Positions 44,753 through 54,238 are shown, numbered from the stretch's first letter. The stretch: DNA of 64,000 nt from an uncultured Pelagimonas sp. (GCA_947499735.1 CANMPP010000001.1:868001-932000); one strand, 5' to 3'. Translations and numbers: made by a program. The notes: a model not told the origin generated them from the letters alone.

Positions 44753-46081
44753 TTAGCCGTTGGTTGGATGTGCGGCGCTTGCTGGCGGAGACAAGGGTTT
44801 GATCCGCAGTTGCGTCAATCGATTGTTCTCACGCCCGGTCACTTCAAACCGAAACCCGTGAAAACTAAAGACTTGTCCGACGGTTGGGATCATTTGCGCT
44901 TCGTGAATCACAAGACCCGCCATTGTGTTGGCTTCTTCATCCGGTAGCGTCCAATCCGTCGCACGATTGAAATCGCGGATCGTCATTATGCCTTCAATTT
45001 GATAGTGCCCATCGGCGCCAACCTCGATCAGGTTGTCTTCATCCCCGTCAAATTCATCCGCAATTTCGCCGACAATTTCTTCCAAAATATCTTCCAGCGT
45101 GATCAATCCCTGCAGCGCGCCATATTCATCAACGACCAAGGCAAAATGCGTGCGGCGATGCAGGAATTGGCGCATCTGATCATCCAAAAAGGTAGTATTG
45201 GGAACAAAATATGGCTCCATAACGACCATATCGATGTCGAACTGATCCAACGCATCAAAGCCGGGCTTTGTGCTGTTTTCCATCAGCTTATACATGGCCC
45301 GTGTCAGATCTTTGGCGTGGATGACACCTACAATGTTTTCTGGATCATCTTTAAAAACGGGTAGGCGCGTATAGCTGCTTTTCAAACACTGGTCCAAAAT
45401 CTCCCGCGGATCTGACTGCGCATCGATCATTTCGATCCCAGAGCGGTGCAACATGATCTCTTCCACCGTGCGGTCGGATAGATCCAAGGCACCAAGGATC
45501 CGGTCCCGGTCTTCCTTTTCAACAACACCTTCAGAATGGGCGAGATGAAGCGCGCCTTGGATTTCTTCATAAACCGCAAGGATGTTGCTGTCCGCGTCAA
45601 TGCGCACGCCAAACACCCGCAGGACATTGCGAACGATCAATCGCACGGCCGCGACAACTGGGGAAAAGATGATCACCACAATAGAAATCGGGCGCGCGAC
45701 AGTCGCGGCGGCGGTTTCGGGATTGGTGATTGCATAGGTTTTCGGCAATACCTCGGCAAAGATCAGGACCAAAAAGGTCATGACCAACGTGGCCAACGCC
45801 ACACCGCCTTCACCGAAAAGCCGCGTGAACAGTGCCGTAGCCAAAGAGGTCGCGAGAATATTCACCAAATTGTTGCCCAGCAAAACCGAGCCAATCAAAC
45901 GTTCGCTGTCTTGGGTGATTTCTAACGCGGTTGTCGCGCCTTTATCACCTTTGTCATGGGCGGATTTCAATTTGCCACGCGACGCAGCGGTCAGTGCTGT
46001 TTCGGACCCAGAGAAAAAGCCAGACATGGCCAGAAGCGCGATAATTGCCCCAGATGTCAGCCAGAAAGCCAAATCAAACAT
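44753..46081 (-). CDS. CNNM/CorC-type membrane protein (hemolysin-like, DUF21-CBS)
   Basis: About 442 residues from the ATG at 46081; an ATG at 46099 is an alternative. An N-terminal DUF21 domain has four helices (LLAMSGFFSGSETALTAASRG, LLGNNLVNILATSLATALF, VLPKTYAI). Two CBS domains follow (IEMIDAQSDPREILD and VVDEYGALQGLITLEDILEEIVGEI), then a CorC_HlyC domain. The family transports or regulates Mg/Co efflux; the hemolysin name is historical. It stands head to head with the metallophosphoesterase gene, 97 bases apart. Confidence 0.9.
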   Translation of the reverse strand: MFDLAFWLTSGAIIALLAMSGFFSGSETALTAASRGKLKSAHDKGDKGATTALEITQDSERLIGSVLLGNNLVNILATSLATALFTRLFGEGGVALATLVMTFLVLIFAEVLPKTYAITNPETAAATVARPISIVVIIFSPVVAAVRLIVRNVLRVFGVRIDADSNILAVYEEIQGALHLAHSEGVVEKEDRDRILGALDLSDRTVEEIMLHRSGIEMIDAQSDPREILDQCLKSSYTRLPVFKDDPENIVGVIHAKDLTRAMYKLMENSTKPGFDALDQFDIDMVVMEPYFVPNTTFLDDQMRQFLHRRTHFALVVDEYGALQGLITLEDILEEIVGEIADEFDGDEDNLIEVGADGHYQIEGIMTIRDFNRATDWTLPDEEANTMAGLVIHEAQMIPTVGQVFSFHGFRFEVTGRENNRLTQLRIKPLSPPASAAHPTNG

Positions 46082-46178
46082 TTGAGAGGTCTCTTCCATG
46101 GGCCTTTGTTCCGTTCTTTTTTTGCCGTACTCATCTGTGTTTATGGGGCGGGCCGACGCGCTGTTCAAGGGGGTTCAG

Positions 46179-47006
46179 GTGAGTGCAGAATTGAAGATCC
46201 AAAATCTAGGAGTGCTTGAGGGGCCTTTGCTGATTTTTGGCGGTCCATATTCCAATTTAGAAGCGCTGCAAACCTTGCGTGGCTTGTTCCCTGAAATGCC
46301 GCCGAGAAACGTTATCTGCACGGGTGATGTTGTGGCTTATTGCGCTGATGCGCATGATTGTGTGCAGGAAATTCGCGACTGGGGTGTCGTTTGTGTTGCG
46401 GGAAATTGTGAAAAACAATTGGCCATTGGGGCCGCAGATTGCGGATGTGGGTTTGAAGAAGGCACTGTGTGTGACGCGTTGTCAGCCAGATGGTTTGCCC
46501 ATGCTTCGTCGCAAATCACGTCGGAAGATCGGGAATGGATGGGACACTGCCCGGATATTGTTGTTTTTCAACATAGTGGCCAAACCTGTGCGGTGATCCA
46601 TGGTGGCGTGACCGACATCGCGCGTTTTATTTGGCCGGTTTCGGATGAAAATGTGTTTGAGCACGAAATTCATGCATTAAAGGCCGTTTTGGCCAAACAT
46701 GGGTTGGACAAAGTAGATCGGATCTATGCCGGGCATTGCGGAATTCCATTCGAACGCAAGATCGGCGATTTACATTGGATCAATGCAGGCGTCATCGGTA
46801 TGCCACCCCATCATGGCGGGGCTGACACGCGCTATGTCTTGGTGAACAAAGACGGAGATTCTGATATTAAAAGCATGCAATACCCATCTGATAAAACGTC
46901 CGCAAAGATGATTTTATATGGGTTGAAGCAAGGCTACGAAAAATCTCTTCAGACCGGGTTTTGGCCTTCTGAAGATGTTTTGCCGCAAACAATGCGACAA
47001 CGGTAA
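46179..47006 (+). CDS. Calcineurin-like metallophosphoesterase
   Basis: About 275 residues from the GTG at 46179 (GGGGG 6 bases upstream); longer starts would overlap the divergent gene's start. Visible metallophosphoesterase elements are LIFGGPYSNLEAL (a variant of DxHGN: GGPYSN), ICTGDVVAYC (GDxVxYC), VAGNCEKQL (GN(C/H)E), VIHGGVTD and YAGHCGIPF (GH.x). The first DxH motif is replaced by GGPYSN, so one metal site may be altered. The substrate is unknown. Confidence 0.75.
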   Translation: MSAELKIQNLGVLEGPLLIFGGPYSNLEALQTLRGLFPEMPPRNVICTGDVVAYCADAHDCVQEIRDWGVVCVAGNCEKQLAIGAADCGCGFEEGTVCDALSARWFAHASSQITSEDREWMGHCPDIVVFQHSGQTCAVIHGGVTDIARFIWPVSDENVFEHEIHALKAVLAKHGLDKVDRIYAGHCGIPFERKIGDLHWINAGVIGMPPHHGGADTRYVLVNKDGDSDIKSMQYPSDKTSAKMILYGLKQGYEKSLQTGFWPSEDVLPQTMRQR

Positions 47007-47007
47007 A

Positions 47008-47931
47008 TCATTCCTGCGCAAGGGGGTGATGTTCTAACACCAGGTCTTTCAATCGTTCTTCTAGAACATGGGTGTAGATTTCGGTCGTTGCCAAATCTGC
47101 ATGGCCCAGAAGCGTTTGAATTGCACGCAGATCTGCGCCGTTTTCTAAAAGATGTGTGGCAAACGCATGGCGCAGCACATGAGGCGTGACGCGTTCAGGG
47201 GCAATACCGGCGTCACGCGCGAAAGCTTTGATCAGGTTAAAGAACTGCACACGGCTAAGATGGCCTGCCTTTCCGCGCGATGGGAAAAGAAATGATGAGG
47301 CCGGTTTGCCCTTTTGGACAGCGTTATCTTCTATCTCATCACGCATTTTTAGCCAGCCTGCCAATGCTTTAAGGGCAGGCGGGGACAAAGGAACCATACG
47401 TTCCTTGCCGCCTTTTCCGCGCACCAACAGCATACGCGGATCACCGCGCGCCGATGACACCGGCAGGGACACCAGTTCAGTGACCCGCATGCCGGTTGCA
47501 TAGAGCAATTGCATCATACAAATATTGCGCAGCTGTTCCGTTTGGTTCCGTCCCGAGTTTTCAGCGGCGGCCAATAGCGCGTCGACATCTTCCATCGAGA
47601 GCGTTTTGGGCAAAGATTTCGTGCGCCCAGGGCCAGAAATTTGCACTGCTGGATTATCGTCGCGCAGCCCTTCTTCGAATGTAAAACGATAGAGTTGCTT
47701 AACCGCGGACAGTCGGCGTGCCCGTGTCGTTGCTGCCAGACCTTGTGCGTCACAATAGACCAGATAGGCCTCAACATCGGATTTTTGCGCTGTGTCGAAA
47801 TCTAGATTTTGCCGATGTAACCATTCATAAAAATCTGTCAAATCTCGGCTATAGGCCGCGAGGGTATTTTGTGCAGCGCCGCGTTCAGCCGCCTGTGCAT
47901 CCAGAAAATTCTGCAACCAAAACAACGTCAT
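47008..47931 (-). CDS. xerD: Site-specific tyrosine recombinase XerD
   Basis: 307 residues. The catalytic set R-K-H-R-H-Y is present: TGMRVTEL (Arg), RGKGGKER (Lys), HVLRHAFATHLL (His and Arg), LLGHADL (His) and EIYTHV (Tyr). With XerC it resolves chromosome dimers at dif. Its start overlaps the upstream gene stop (ATGA). Location near aroK-aroB matches many alphaproteobacterial genomes and supports XerD over a mobile integrase. Confidence 0.93.
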   Translation of the reverse strand: MTLFWLQNFLDAQAAERGAAQNTLAAYSRDLTDFYEWLHRQNLDFDTAQKSDVEAYLVYCDAQGLAATTRARRLSAVKQLYRFTFEEGLRDDNPAVQISGPGRTKSLPKTLSMEDVDALLAAAENSGRNQTEQLRNICMMQLLYATGMRVTELVSLPVSSARGDPRMLLVRGKGGKERMVPLSPPALKALAGWLKMRDEIEDNAVQKGKPASSFLFPSRGKAGHLSRVQFFNLIKAFARDAGIAPERVTPHVLRHAFATHLLENGADLRAIQTLLGHADLATTEIYTHVLEERLKDLVLEHHPLAQE

Positions 47932-49544
47932 CGACGTGCATGCTCTGCATCCAGCAGCATCAATTCTAATGCGGAACGACGGGCGACATCTTCCAATCCC
48001 AAGGCGCGAAATGTTGCAATGCTTTCTCCCAGAGCCCGGGATTTTCCCTCGGCGCCAATTGCGAACAAGGCCATGGATTGCAAAATCACTTCGCCAATTT
48101 TTCCGTCTTCGGCTTGTTTGATGAATGTCTCGGGCGCGGATTGACCGGAAAAGGCTGCTGCAATTGTTTCCGCATGGGGCAGGTCTGGATACGGCTGGGG
48201 TGGGGCGTTTCCGGTGGCAATAGCGCTCAGAAAACGACCTTCAGCTGTGTCAGCTGCGTGTTGGGGACCGAGTGTTTCATAAGATGGTGACAGGAACATC
48301 ATCCTTTCGGCAATGCGTTTCGCACGGCCCTTCAGTCTGTGTTTGCTAAGCTGTTTCACGAACAGTTCTGAAAATGGCACTGTTAGACCTGCGGATGCCA
48401 TTTGCGGCCATACCGTTTCCAAACTTGCCCCGATACGGCTATCTGGGCCTGTTTTTAGTGCCGTTTCGAACGCCTGGAATGCGTCTATGCGATCCCAAAT
48501 CCCGCCCGAAGCGGCCGGTTCGCGTAAAGAATATATGCCCAAAAGCTGATTTGGGGGCAGTGCACCAGACCGTGCCAGCCGCTCTGCGGCCTCTAATTGT
48601 GGTTTCCATCCATTGTCGCCGTTTAGATCAAGCGTCGCAAATGGCAAGGGTAGGCTGAGGCTGGGCAAAGGATCCCCGACAGCTTCGTAGACGCGATAGA
48701 TCAAAGCGGACGGGCGAACCGGAGGCAAGGGAACTGGTTGGGATTCCGCTAGATCTGGATCAAGAAATTGGGCCATCAGACGGGCCTGCCTAGGGGGCAG
48801 ATCGCCTAGGGCCGATGCAGTCTGCAGAACGGTTGCCGCGCGATTCCAATCTCCCATTTGGGCGATACAGTATATTTTTAGTTCCGTATTTTGCGCCAAT
48901 TCGGGTTTTTCCTGCAGCGACGCACACATTTGCGTGCCATCGCCAGACAAAAGCGCCAATTCGCTCCACTGAGCAAAAATTGCGGGATCATCAATGCCCG
49001 CCCGTTCCAACAAGGCCTGAGCGCGATCCACGGCACCAATGGCGATCAAGCGCTTTAGGCGAGCCGCCAAATAGGCATTGGAATCCCCAAGCGGGCCATT
49101 TGTTTCTGCGAGAAGCAAAACTTGCATCAAACGCGACAGGCTGGGAACCGATAAATCAACTTGATCCACCAATTCAATCAACAGATCAGACTGGGAATGG
49201 GTCCATAGATCTTTGGGCAATCCTACGCGGGCTGGATCAATCAGTCCAACCGCACTGCGCCCAGGTTCACTTAAAACGGCCGTTTCCACATTGGGTACGA
49301 CGACCGTTTGAGCAATGTTTGCTTCGTCAGCATTTTGAATTGGCGTGTTTGGATCCGTTTCACCAAATTCTGCCGACACATCCTGATTTGGGCGCACAGC
49401 AGCTGGATCTGTCAATCTTTGGCTGGCCTCGGTTGCAGGGCGGCTCAGCCATTCGATCGCGGACAAAGGTTCGCCCTGCGCAAAGACAGATTGGGCAGAT
49501 ACGGTGCTGATCAAGATGATCGCAAAGGTGGTTTTATTTCCCAT
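47928..49544 (-). CDS. Exported protein of unknown function (538 residues)
   Basis: Signal peptide (MGNKTTFAIILISTVSAQSVFA, cleavage near AQG). No domain is recognised. The mature part is predicted helical and repeat-like (LLLAETNGPLGDSNAYLAARLKRL, AERLARSGALPPNQLLGIYSL), resembling an alpha-solenoid. It sits between the small membrane protein gene (11-base overlap) and xerD (4-base overlap), so it is co-translated with both. This three-gene block looks conserved with aroKB in Rhodobacterales, but its role is unassigned. Confidence 0.75.
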   Translation of the reverse strand: MGNKTTFAIILISTVSAQSVFAQGEPLSAIEWLSRPATEASQRLTDPAAVRPNQDVSAEFGETDPNTPIQNADEANIAQTVVVPNVETAVLSEPGRSAVGLIDPARVGLPKDLWTHSQSDLLIELVDQVDLSVPSLSRLMQVLLLAETNGPLGDSNAYLAARLKRLIAIGAVDRAQALLERAGIDDPAIFAQWSELALLSGDGTQMCASLQEKPELAQNTELKIYCIAQMGDWNRAATVLQTASALGDLPPRQARLMAQFLDPDLAESQPVPLPPVRPSALIYRVYEAVGDPLPSLSLPLPFATLDLNGDNGWKPQLEAAERLARSGALPPNQLLGIYSLREPAASGGIWDRIDAFQAFETALKTGPDSRIGASLETVWPQMASAGLTVPFSELFVKQLSKHRLKGRAKRIAERMMFLSPSYETLGPQHAADTAEGRFLSAIATGNAPPQPYPDLPHAETIAAAFSGQSAPETFIKQAEDGKIGEVILQSMALFAIGAEGKSRALGESIATFRALGLEDVARRSALELMLLDAEHARR

Positions 49545-49683
49545 CCAGCTCTACCGGAACTCTGCGTTCTACCTGTTGTGGCGCAAAATCTGCGCCGAAG
49601 AACGGCCCCACATAGGCGAACACCGCCAGACCCAGAAAACAAATCACCACCAAGTAAAAGAGGAATTTAAACAAACGGCCCAT
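49534..49683 (-). CDS. Small single-helix membrane protein, unknown function
   Basis: 49 residues from the ATG at 49683, with an AGGAAG ribosome site. One hydrophobic helix (FLFYLVVICFLGLAVFAYV) followed by a polar tail (APQQVERRVPVELDGK). It overlaps the start of the 538-residue exported protein by 11 bases and is divergent from aroK. The overlap and ribosome site support a real gene. Confidence 0.65.
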   Translation of the reverse strand: MGRLFKFLFYLVVICFLGLAVFAYVGPFFGADFAPQQVERRVPVELDGK

Positions 49684-49813
49684 AAAGATCTCGCTTCCTG
49701 CGTCTTGCCTTATTCTAACGTCAGCCATTTTATCGTGGCTTTTTTCGACGTTATACCTAGCCTTTTCCCGCAGATCACGTCATTGACAGGGAAAAATGGG
49801 ATTTAAGCGGTAG

Positions 49814-50386
49814 ATGGCCGGGAAATTGCGGAAAAAAACCTACCAATTGCGGCAAACGGTCGTGATGATCGGGATGATGGGCGCTGGAAAGACGGCTGTT
49901 GGGCGCGCTTTGGCCGAATTGATCGGGGTTGCGTTCGTCGATTCGGATCACGAAATCGAACGAGCCTCTCACAGCACGATTGCTGAAATCTTTGAACGCG
50001 ACGGAGAAGCGTTTTTCCGCGCGCGAGAAACCGAAGTGATCGCACGACTTTTAAATGGCATTCCCAGCATTGTATCCACCGGAGGGGGCGCCTTTTTGCA
50101 GGCCCCTAATCGTGAGGTGATCGCGAATGGGGGCATTTCCGTTTGGCTGAAAGCGGATCTAGATCTGTTGTGGGAGAGGGTTCGCCACAAAAACACCCGC
50201 CCCCTTTTGCAAACCCAAGATCCCAAGGCGACGCTTGCTGAGATTTATGGCGCGCGTGTTCCGATTTATGCAGACGCTATGATCCATGTCGAAGCGGAAG
50301 AAAAACTGAGCATCGCAGAAATGGCCGAAAAAGTGGCTGCGGCGTTGGTAAAGGCCGGCGCATTGATCGAGGAAGATGACGCATGA
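49814..50386 (+). CDS. aroK: Shikimate kinase
   Basis: 190 residues. Walker A is GMMGAGKTAVGRAL, followed by the shikimate-binding DSDHEIE, the RARETEV segment, TGGGAF and the lid Arg in NTRPLL. It phosphorylates shikimate with ATP in the aromatic amino acid pathway. ATGA overlap with aroB shows the usual aroKB operon. Its ATG follows GGTAGATGG-type spacing; no leader structure was found. Confidence 0.95.
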   Translation: MAGKLRKKTYQLRQTVVMIGMMGAGKTAVGRALAELIGVAFVDSDHEIERASHSTIAEIFERDGEAFFRARETEVIARLLNGIPSIVSTGGGAFLQAPNREVIANGGISVWLKADLDLLWERVRHKNTRPLLQTQDPKATLAEIYGARVPIYADAMIHVEAEEKLSIAEMAEKVAAALVKAGALIEEDDA

Positions 50387-51501
50387 CACAGAGTGGAATA
50401 GATACAGTCCATGTTGATCTTGGCGCACGGTCATATGATGTGCGTATTGGTCGGGGGCTCGTTTCCGGGGCCGGGGCCGAAATCGCGCCTTTCCTGCATC
50501 GCAAACGTGTTGCCATCGTCACGGATGACACAGTGGGTGCGGCGCATTTAGGCAGTCTAATCGACAGCTTACAAGCCGAAGGGATTGAAGCTGTTTCACT
50601 CTCATTAACGCCGGGCGAAGCGACCAAATGTTGGTCCCAAGTGACCCATGTCGTAGAATGGCTGTTGGATCAAAAAATCGAACGCAATGACATTGTCATT
50701 GCCTTTGGTGGTGGTGTCATCGGTGATTTGGTCGGTTTTGCAGCATCCATTCTGCGTCGCGGTGTGCGGTTTGTCCAAATTCCGACCAGCCTTTTGGCAC
50801 AGGTTGACAGTTCTGTGGGCGGCAAAACCGGTATCAACACGCGACATGGTAAGAACCTTGTTGGGGCGTTTCATCAACCAACCTGCGTTTTGGCAGATAT
50901 TGATGTTCTCGGCACCCTAAAGCCGCGCGACTTTTTGGCGGGCTATGGAGAGGTCGTTAAATATGGCCTTTTGGGAGATGCCGCATTCTTTGAATGGCTG
51001 GAGAAAAATGCACCAAAGGCGGCAGCTGGCGATATGGAGGCACGCCAATACGCAGTCCGCCGCAGCGTTGAAATGAAAGCCGGGATCGTAATCCGCGATG
51101 AGACCGAACAGGGGGATCGGGCCTTGTTGAACCTCGGGCATACATTCTGCCACGCGCTTGAGGCCGCAACCGGGTACTCAGATCGGTTGCTGCATGGTGA
51201 GGGCGTTGCGATTGGATGTGTGCTGGCATTTGAATTGTCGTCGCGCCTAGGCCTGTGTTCCCAAGAGGATCCAAGCCGTGTTCGTGCGCATCTAAAAGAG
51301 ATGGGTATGAAAACGGATCTTGCCGATATCCAAGGGGACCTACCGAGCGCCGAGGTGCTTTTGGATCTCATGGGGCAGGATAAAAAGGTCGTGGATGGGC
51401 AATTGCGCTTTATCCTTGCGCGCGGCATTGGGGATGCGTTCGTGTCCAAAGACGTGCCCAAAGACGCGGTGTTATCTGTATTGAAGGACGCGTTGGCCTG
51501 A
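50383..51501 (+). CDS. aroB: 3-Dehydroquinate synthase
   Basis: 372 residues. NAD-binding and zinc signatures are visible: GGGVIGDLVGFAASILRRGV, PTSLLAQVDSSVGGKTGIN, and the metal ligands in GYGEVVKYGLL, NLGHTFCHALE and LHGEGVAIG. It converts DAHP to 3-dehydroquinate. Coupled to aroK by ATGA. No chorismate pathway genes follow; the next gene is a sugar dehydrogenase with its own ribosome site. Confidence 0.96.
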   Translation: MTQSGIDTVHVDLGARSYDVRIGRGLVSGAGAEIAPFLHRKRVAIVTDDTVGAAHLGSLIDSLQAEGIEAVSLSLTPGEATKCWSQVTHVVEWLLDQKIERNDIVIAFGGGVIGDLVGFAASILRRGVRFVQIPTSLLAQVDSSVGGKTGINTRHGKNLVGAFHQPTCVLADIDVLGTLKPRDFLAGYGEVVKYGLLGDAAFFEWLEKNAPKAAAGDMEARQYAVRRSVEMKAGIVIRDETEQGDRALLNLGHTFCHALEAATGYSDRLLHGEGVAIGCVLAFELSSRLGLCSQEDPSRVRAHLKEMGMKTDLADIQGDLPSAEVLLDLMGQDKKVVDGQLRFILARGIGDAFVSKDVPKDAVLSVLKDALA

Positions 51502-51582
51502 TGCCTCACACTGACGTGTAACAAAGTCACCCGGTTTCATGGCAAACTGGTGGTGATTGCGTTGCAGTGTCAGGAGAGCGTG

Positions 51583-52683
51583 TTGAAACGGTTATCTAAA
51601 ATACTTTTCGCCCTTTTTGTAGGGGCCAGCACTTTGGATGTGGCCAAAGCAGAGGTGTTGCAAACTCAGGCCGGAAATTTGCAAGTCGCAGAAATGGCAT
51701 CCGGCTTGGATCAACCGTGGGGCTTTGGCTTTTTGCCAAATGGAACCGTCCTGATCACAGAGCGGGCTGGACGGCTTTTGTCCCTGCATAATGGTATCCT
51801 GACTGGGGTATCTGGCACCCCTAATGTATATGCAGAAGGGCAGGGCGGATTGCTCGATATCCTCATCCCAAATGACTTTGCCCAAACCCGGCAGGTGTTT
51901 TTCACCTATGCTAAGAAGCAGCCAACGGGGGCTGGCACCGCCGTGTATCGCGCACGGTTAAACAGGGCCGGAACAAGGTTGGAGCGCGGAAGAACGATTT
52001 TTGAAACTGTGCCTAGCACCAACACGTCGCGACATTTCGGATCACGCATTGTCGAAGCATCAGATGGGACTTTGTTTGTAACCATCGGGGACCGTGGGGA
52101 TCGCTCCGCGGCGCAGGACCTGAGCAAACACAATGGTAAAGTTCTGCGTATCGACAAGAATGGCGCACCAATCCCAAACCCGGCGTTTGCCGATATCCCG
52201 GGTGCGTTGCCAGAGATTTGGTCATTCGGCCATCGTAACCCACAAGGGGCTGCATTGGATGAAAACGGGCAACTCTGGATGATCGAACATGGCGCGCAGG
52301 GCGGGGATGAGGTCAACCGCGTGGAAAAGGGTGAGAATTATGGGTGGCCCATCATTTCTTATGGTCGCCATTATAGTGGTGCAACGATTGGCGAAGGGAC
52401 ACAAAAGGAAGGAATGCAGCAGCCCAATTACTATTGGGACCCATCCATAGCGCCATCCGGAATGACGTTTTATGATGGTGCCATTGCCGATTGGCAGGGG
52501 GATCTCTTTGTTGGTTCTTTGAAGTTCGATTACATATCTCGCCTATCGAAACAACCTTTGCGAGAAATTGAGGTGATTAAATCTCCAATTACGGGCCGCA
52601 TTCGTGACATTCGCCAAGGGCCGAATGGGGGGCTTTGGTTCCTTTCAATCATTGAGGGAAGTCTTTACAAAATTTCCCCGTAA
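51583..52683 (+). CDS. PQQ-dependent aldose sugar dehydrogenase-like protein
   Basis: 366 residues. The TTG at 51583 (6 bases after AGGAG) is preferred over GTG 51580. A signal peptide (KRLSKILFALFVGASTLDVAKA) sends it to the periplasm. The six-bladed propeller of the soluble GDH/YliI family (PF07995) is evident: LDQPWGFGFLPNGTVLITERAGRL, RHFGSRIVEASDGTLFVTIGDRGDR, EIWSFGHRNPQG, WMIEHGAQGGDEVN and GENYGWP. It would oxidise sugars using PQQ or an unidentified acceptor. Confidence 0.9.
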   Translation: MKRLSKILFALFVGASTLDVAKAEVLQTQAGNLQVAEMASGLDQPWGFGFLPNGTVLITERAGRLLSLHNGILTGVSGTPNVYAEGQGGLLDILIPNDFAQTRQVFFTYAKKQPTGAGTAVYRARLNRAGTRLERGRTIFETVPSTNTSRHFGSRIVEASDGTLFVTIGDRGDRSAAQDLSKHNGKVLRIDKNGAPIPNPAFADIPGALPEIWSFGHRNPQGAALDENGQLWMIEHGAQGGDEVNRVEKGENYGWPIISYGRHYSGATIGEGTQKEGMQQPNYYWDPSIAPSGMTFYDGAIADWQGDLFVGSLKFDYISRLSKQPLREIEVIKSPITGRIRDIRQGPNGGLWFLSIIEGSLYKISP

Positions 52684-53410
52684 TCGGTTGTGGTGTCCGA
52701 ATTGGGAATGCCAGCGGCTGATAGCTAATTCAGTGACGATCTGAATAGGGGGCACACAAATATCGTTATGTAGTTATGTTTCCAACATTCCAGCGCGATA
52801 CAAGGTTCAATTTGCTTTTTGACTTTCGGTGAGATATTAACCTTAATTTAATTAAGGTTAACGTAAATCTATATTTGGATTTTGAGTGCGGCATTTAGGT
52901 AATTGAAAACAGTAGCAAAATAGCGATTGCGTGTATACTAGCAACCTCTGATTGTGTGTGTGATTGCGACACACTTTTAGGTTCGTCGCTATTTTCAAAA
53001 TATCCGCATAAGAGTTTGATCTCGAATCGTAGGTATTCCTAGTTTCTAAGTATTTGTTCAACACATCGCATTAATTGAGAATTCGGCATAAATTACGCAA
53101 TTACAGGTAGTGCAGAGGATCTGATTGCTGGTTTTTTATAATTAATTCGTTCAAATTAACCACAAAACCGCGTTAAATGCGTTAATTTTACGAAAATTCA
53201 CATCGTGTGGGTTGCGGTAAAGAAATCGTTTAGGTACCCAGCAACTGGGTCGCTTTTTAAGGGCGATTTCATCCTTTGCCTGGTGGCTTTGCGAATTTTT
53301 GTGAAGAACTCACCAAAAGTCTACTCGTGGCAAAAGGTTAATCAGGCAAACCGGTATCGGGGTTGAACGATGTTTTTCCTCTGTACCTTAATAAATTTTT
53401 AGGGGACGAT
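52684..53410. other. Long AT-rich gene-free region with inverted repeats
   Basis: About 725 bases with no supported ORF. It contains a 25-base palindrome at 52837-52861 (12-bp arms TTAACCTTAATT, one central base; it includes one TTAA-N7-TTAA half-CtrA-like spacing), a GTGTGT/ACACAC hairpin followed by TTTT at 52956-52978, an inverted repeat at 53146-53194 (TTCGT and AAATTAAC arms) and a nested hairpin at 53222-53270 (GAAATCG/CGATTTC around ACCCAG/CTGGGT). The ribosome site AGGGGA of the next gene lies at its end. It may hold promoters, an operator or a small RNA. Confidence 0.55.
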
Positions 53411-54238
53411 ATGTCTATGAAACTCGTTACGCGTGCTGCAGCACTGGCGCTTTCGCTGGTCGCAACAAACGCAACAGCTGCGACATTCACACTTGATTTT
53501 GGAAGTTTTTCTTCAAGTGCATTTGATGACGCCGCAGGCAACACAATTGATTATGGTGTGGTGACGACAGATGGCGTTACTGACATCTATGCCCGTCTTA
53601 CAACGCTTACGAGCTTTGTAAGCCCAGACGATGCGAACAACGGAGCCGCAGCTGGCGACATTCGTGTCAACGCCGCACGTGGTGAAACCGTTCAGTTGGC
53701 TTTGGAACTGTACACAGATTCCAGCTACTCTACGCTTTACACAACCAGTGTTGATTACGACTGGTCTGTCGTATTCTACGACATTGACGGTTCGTCAACG
53801 TCCGGTGGTGAAGGTACGGATGCTTTCTTTGACGCGGATACTTACTATGACCAGGTTCTGGTTCGTACAGAAGGTGTAGCGACTTTTGCAGCTGACACAG
53901 TTCTGGACTACAGTGTTACAGCAGATGGCCTTTTGGTTAGTGCCGAAGGTGAATCTGGCGTAGAAGGCCAGTCTGGCGTGACAACGCTGTCCTCAGTTCA
54001 GCAGCAATATGCGTTTGTCTATACTGTGTCCAACACATCCACACTGTTGTTTGACTACACAGTTCAAGACACGGCGTTCGACACACGTGAACGCAACCTG
54101 TTGATCGATGGTGGTGATCTGGTCATCGAGGGCGACGTTCTGGTTGTTCCAGTGCCAGTTCCACTGCCAGCAGGTGCGCCTTTGATGTTGGCTGCTCTTG
54201 GTGCATTCGGCGCGCTGCGTCTGCGTAAAAAGCGCTAA
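53411..54238 (+). CDS. Exported protein with VPLPA-CTERM sorting tail
   Basis: 275 residues from the ATG at 53411 (AGGGG 5 bases upstream). A signal peptide (MSMKLVTRAAALALSLVA...) and a C-terminal tail PVPLPAGAPLMLAALGAFGALRLRKKR match the VPLPA-CTERM signal (PEP-CTERM type: motif, helix, basic end) processed by an exosortase (XrtD type) outside this window. The mature part is Thr/Ser/Gly/Asp-rich, beta-type, without a recognised domain. Such proteins are exported to the surface or matrix. Its long upstream region suggests elaborate control. Confidence 0.82.
   Translation: MSMKLVTRAAALALSLVATNATAATFTLDFGSFSSSAFDDAAGNTIDYGVVTTDGVTDIYARLTTLTSFVSPDDANNGAAAGDIRVNAARGETVQLALELYTDSSYSTLYTTSVDYDWSVVFYDIDGSSTSGGEGTDAFFDADTYYDQVLVRTEGVATFAADTVLDYSVTADGLLVSAEGESGVEGQSGVTTLSSVQQQYAFVYTVSNTSTLLFDYTVQDTAFDTRERNLLIDGGDLVIEGDVLVVPVPVPLPAGAPLMLAALGAFGALRLRKKR

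Noticed and set aside
47008-47931. Tyrosine recombinase as an integrase of a mobile element
   Set aside because: The protein is a full XerD with typical spacing, near aroK-aroB, without attachment sites or cargo genes.
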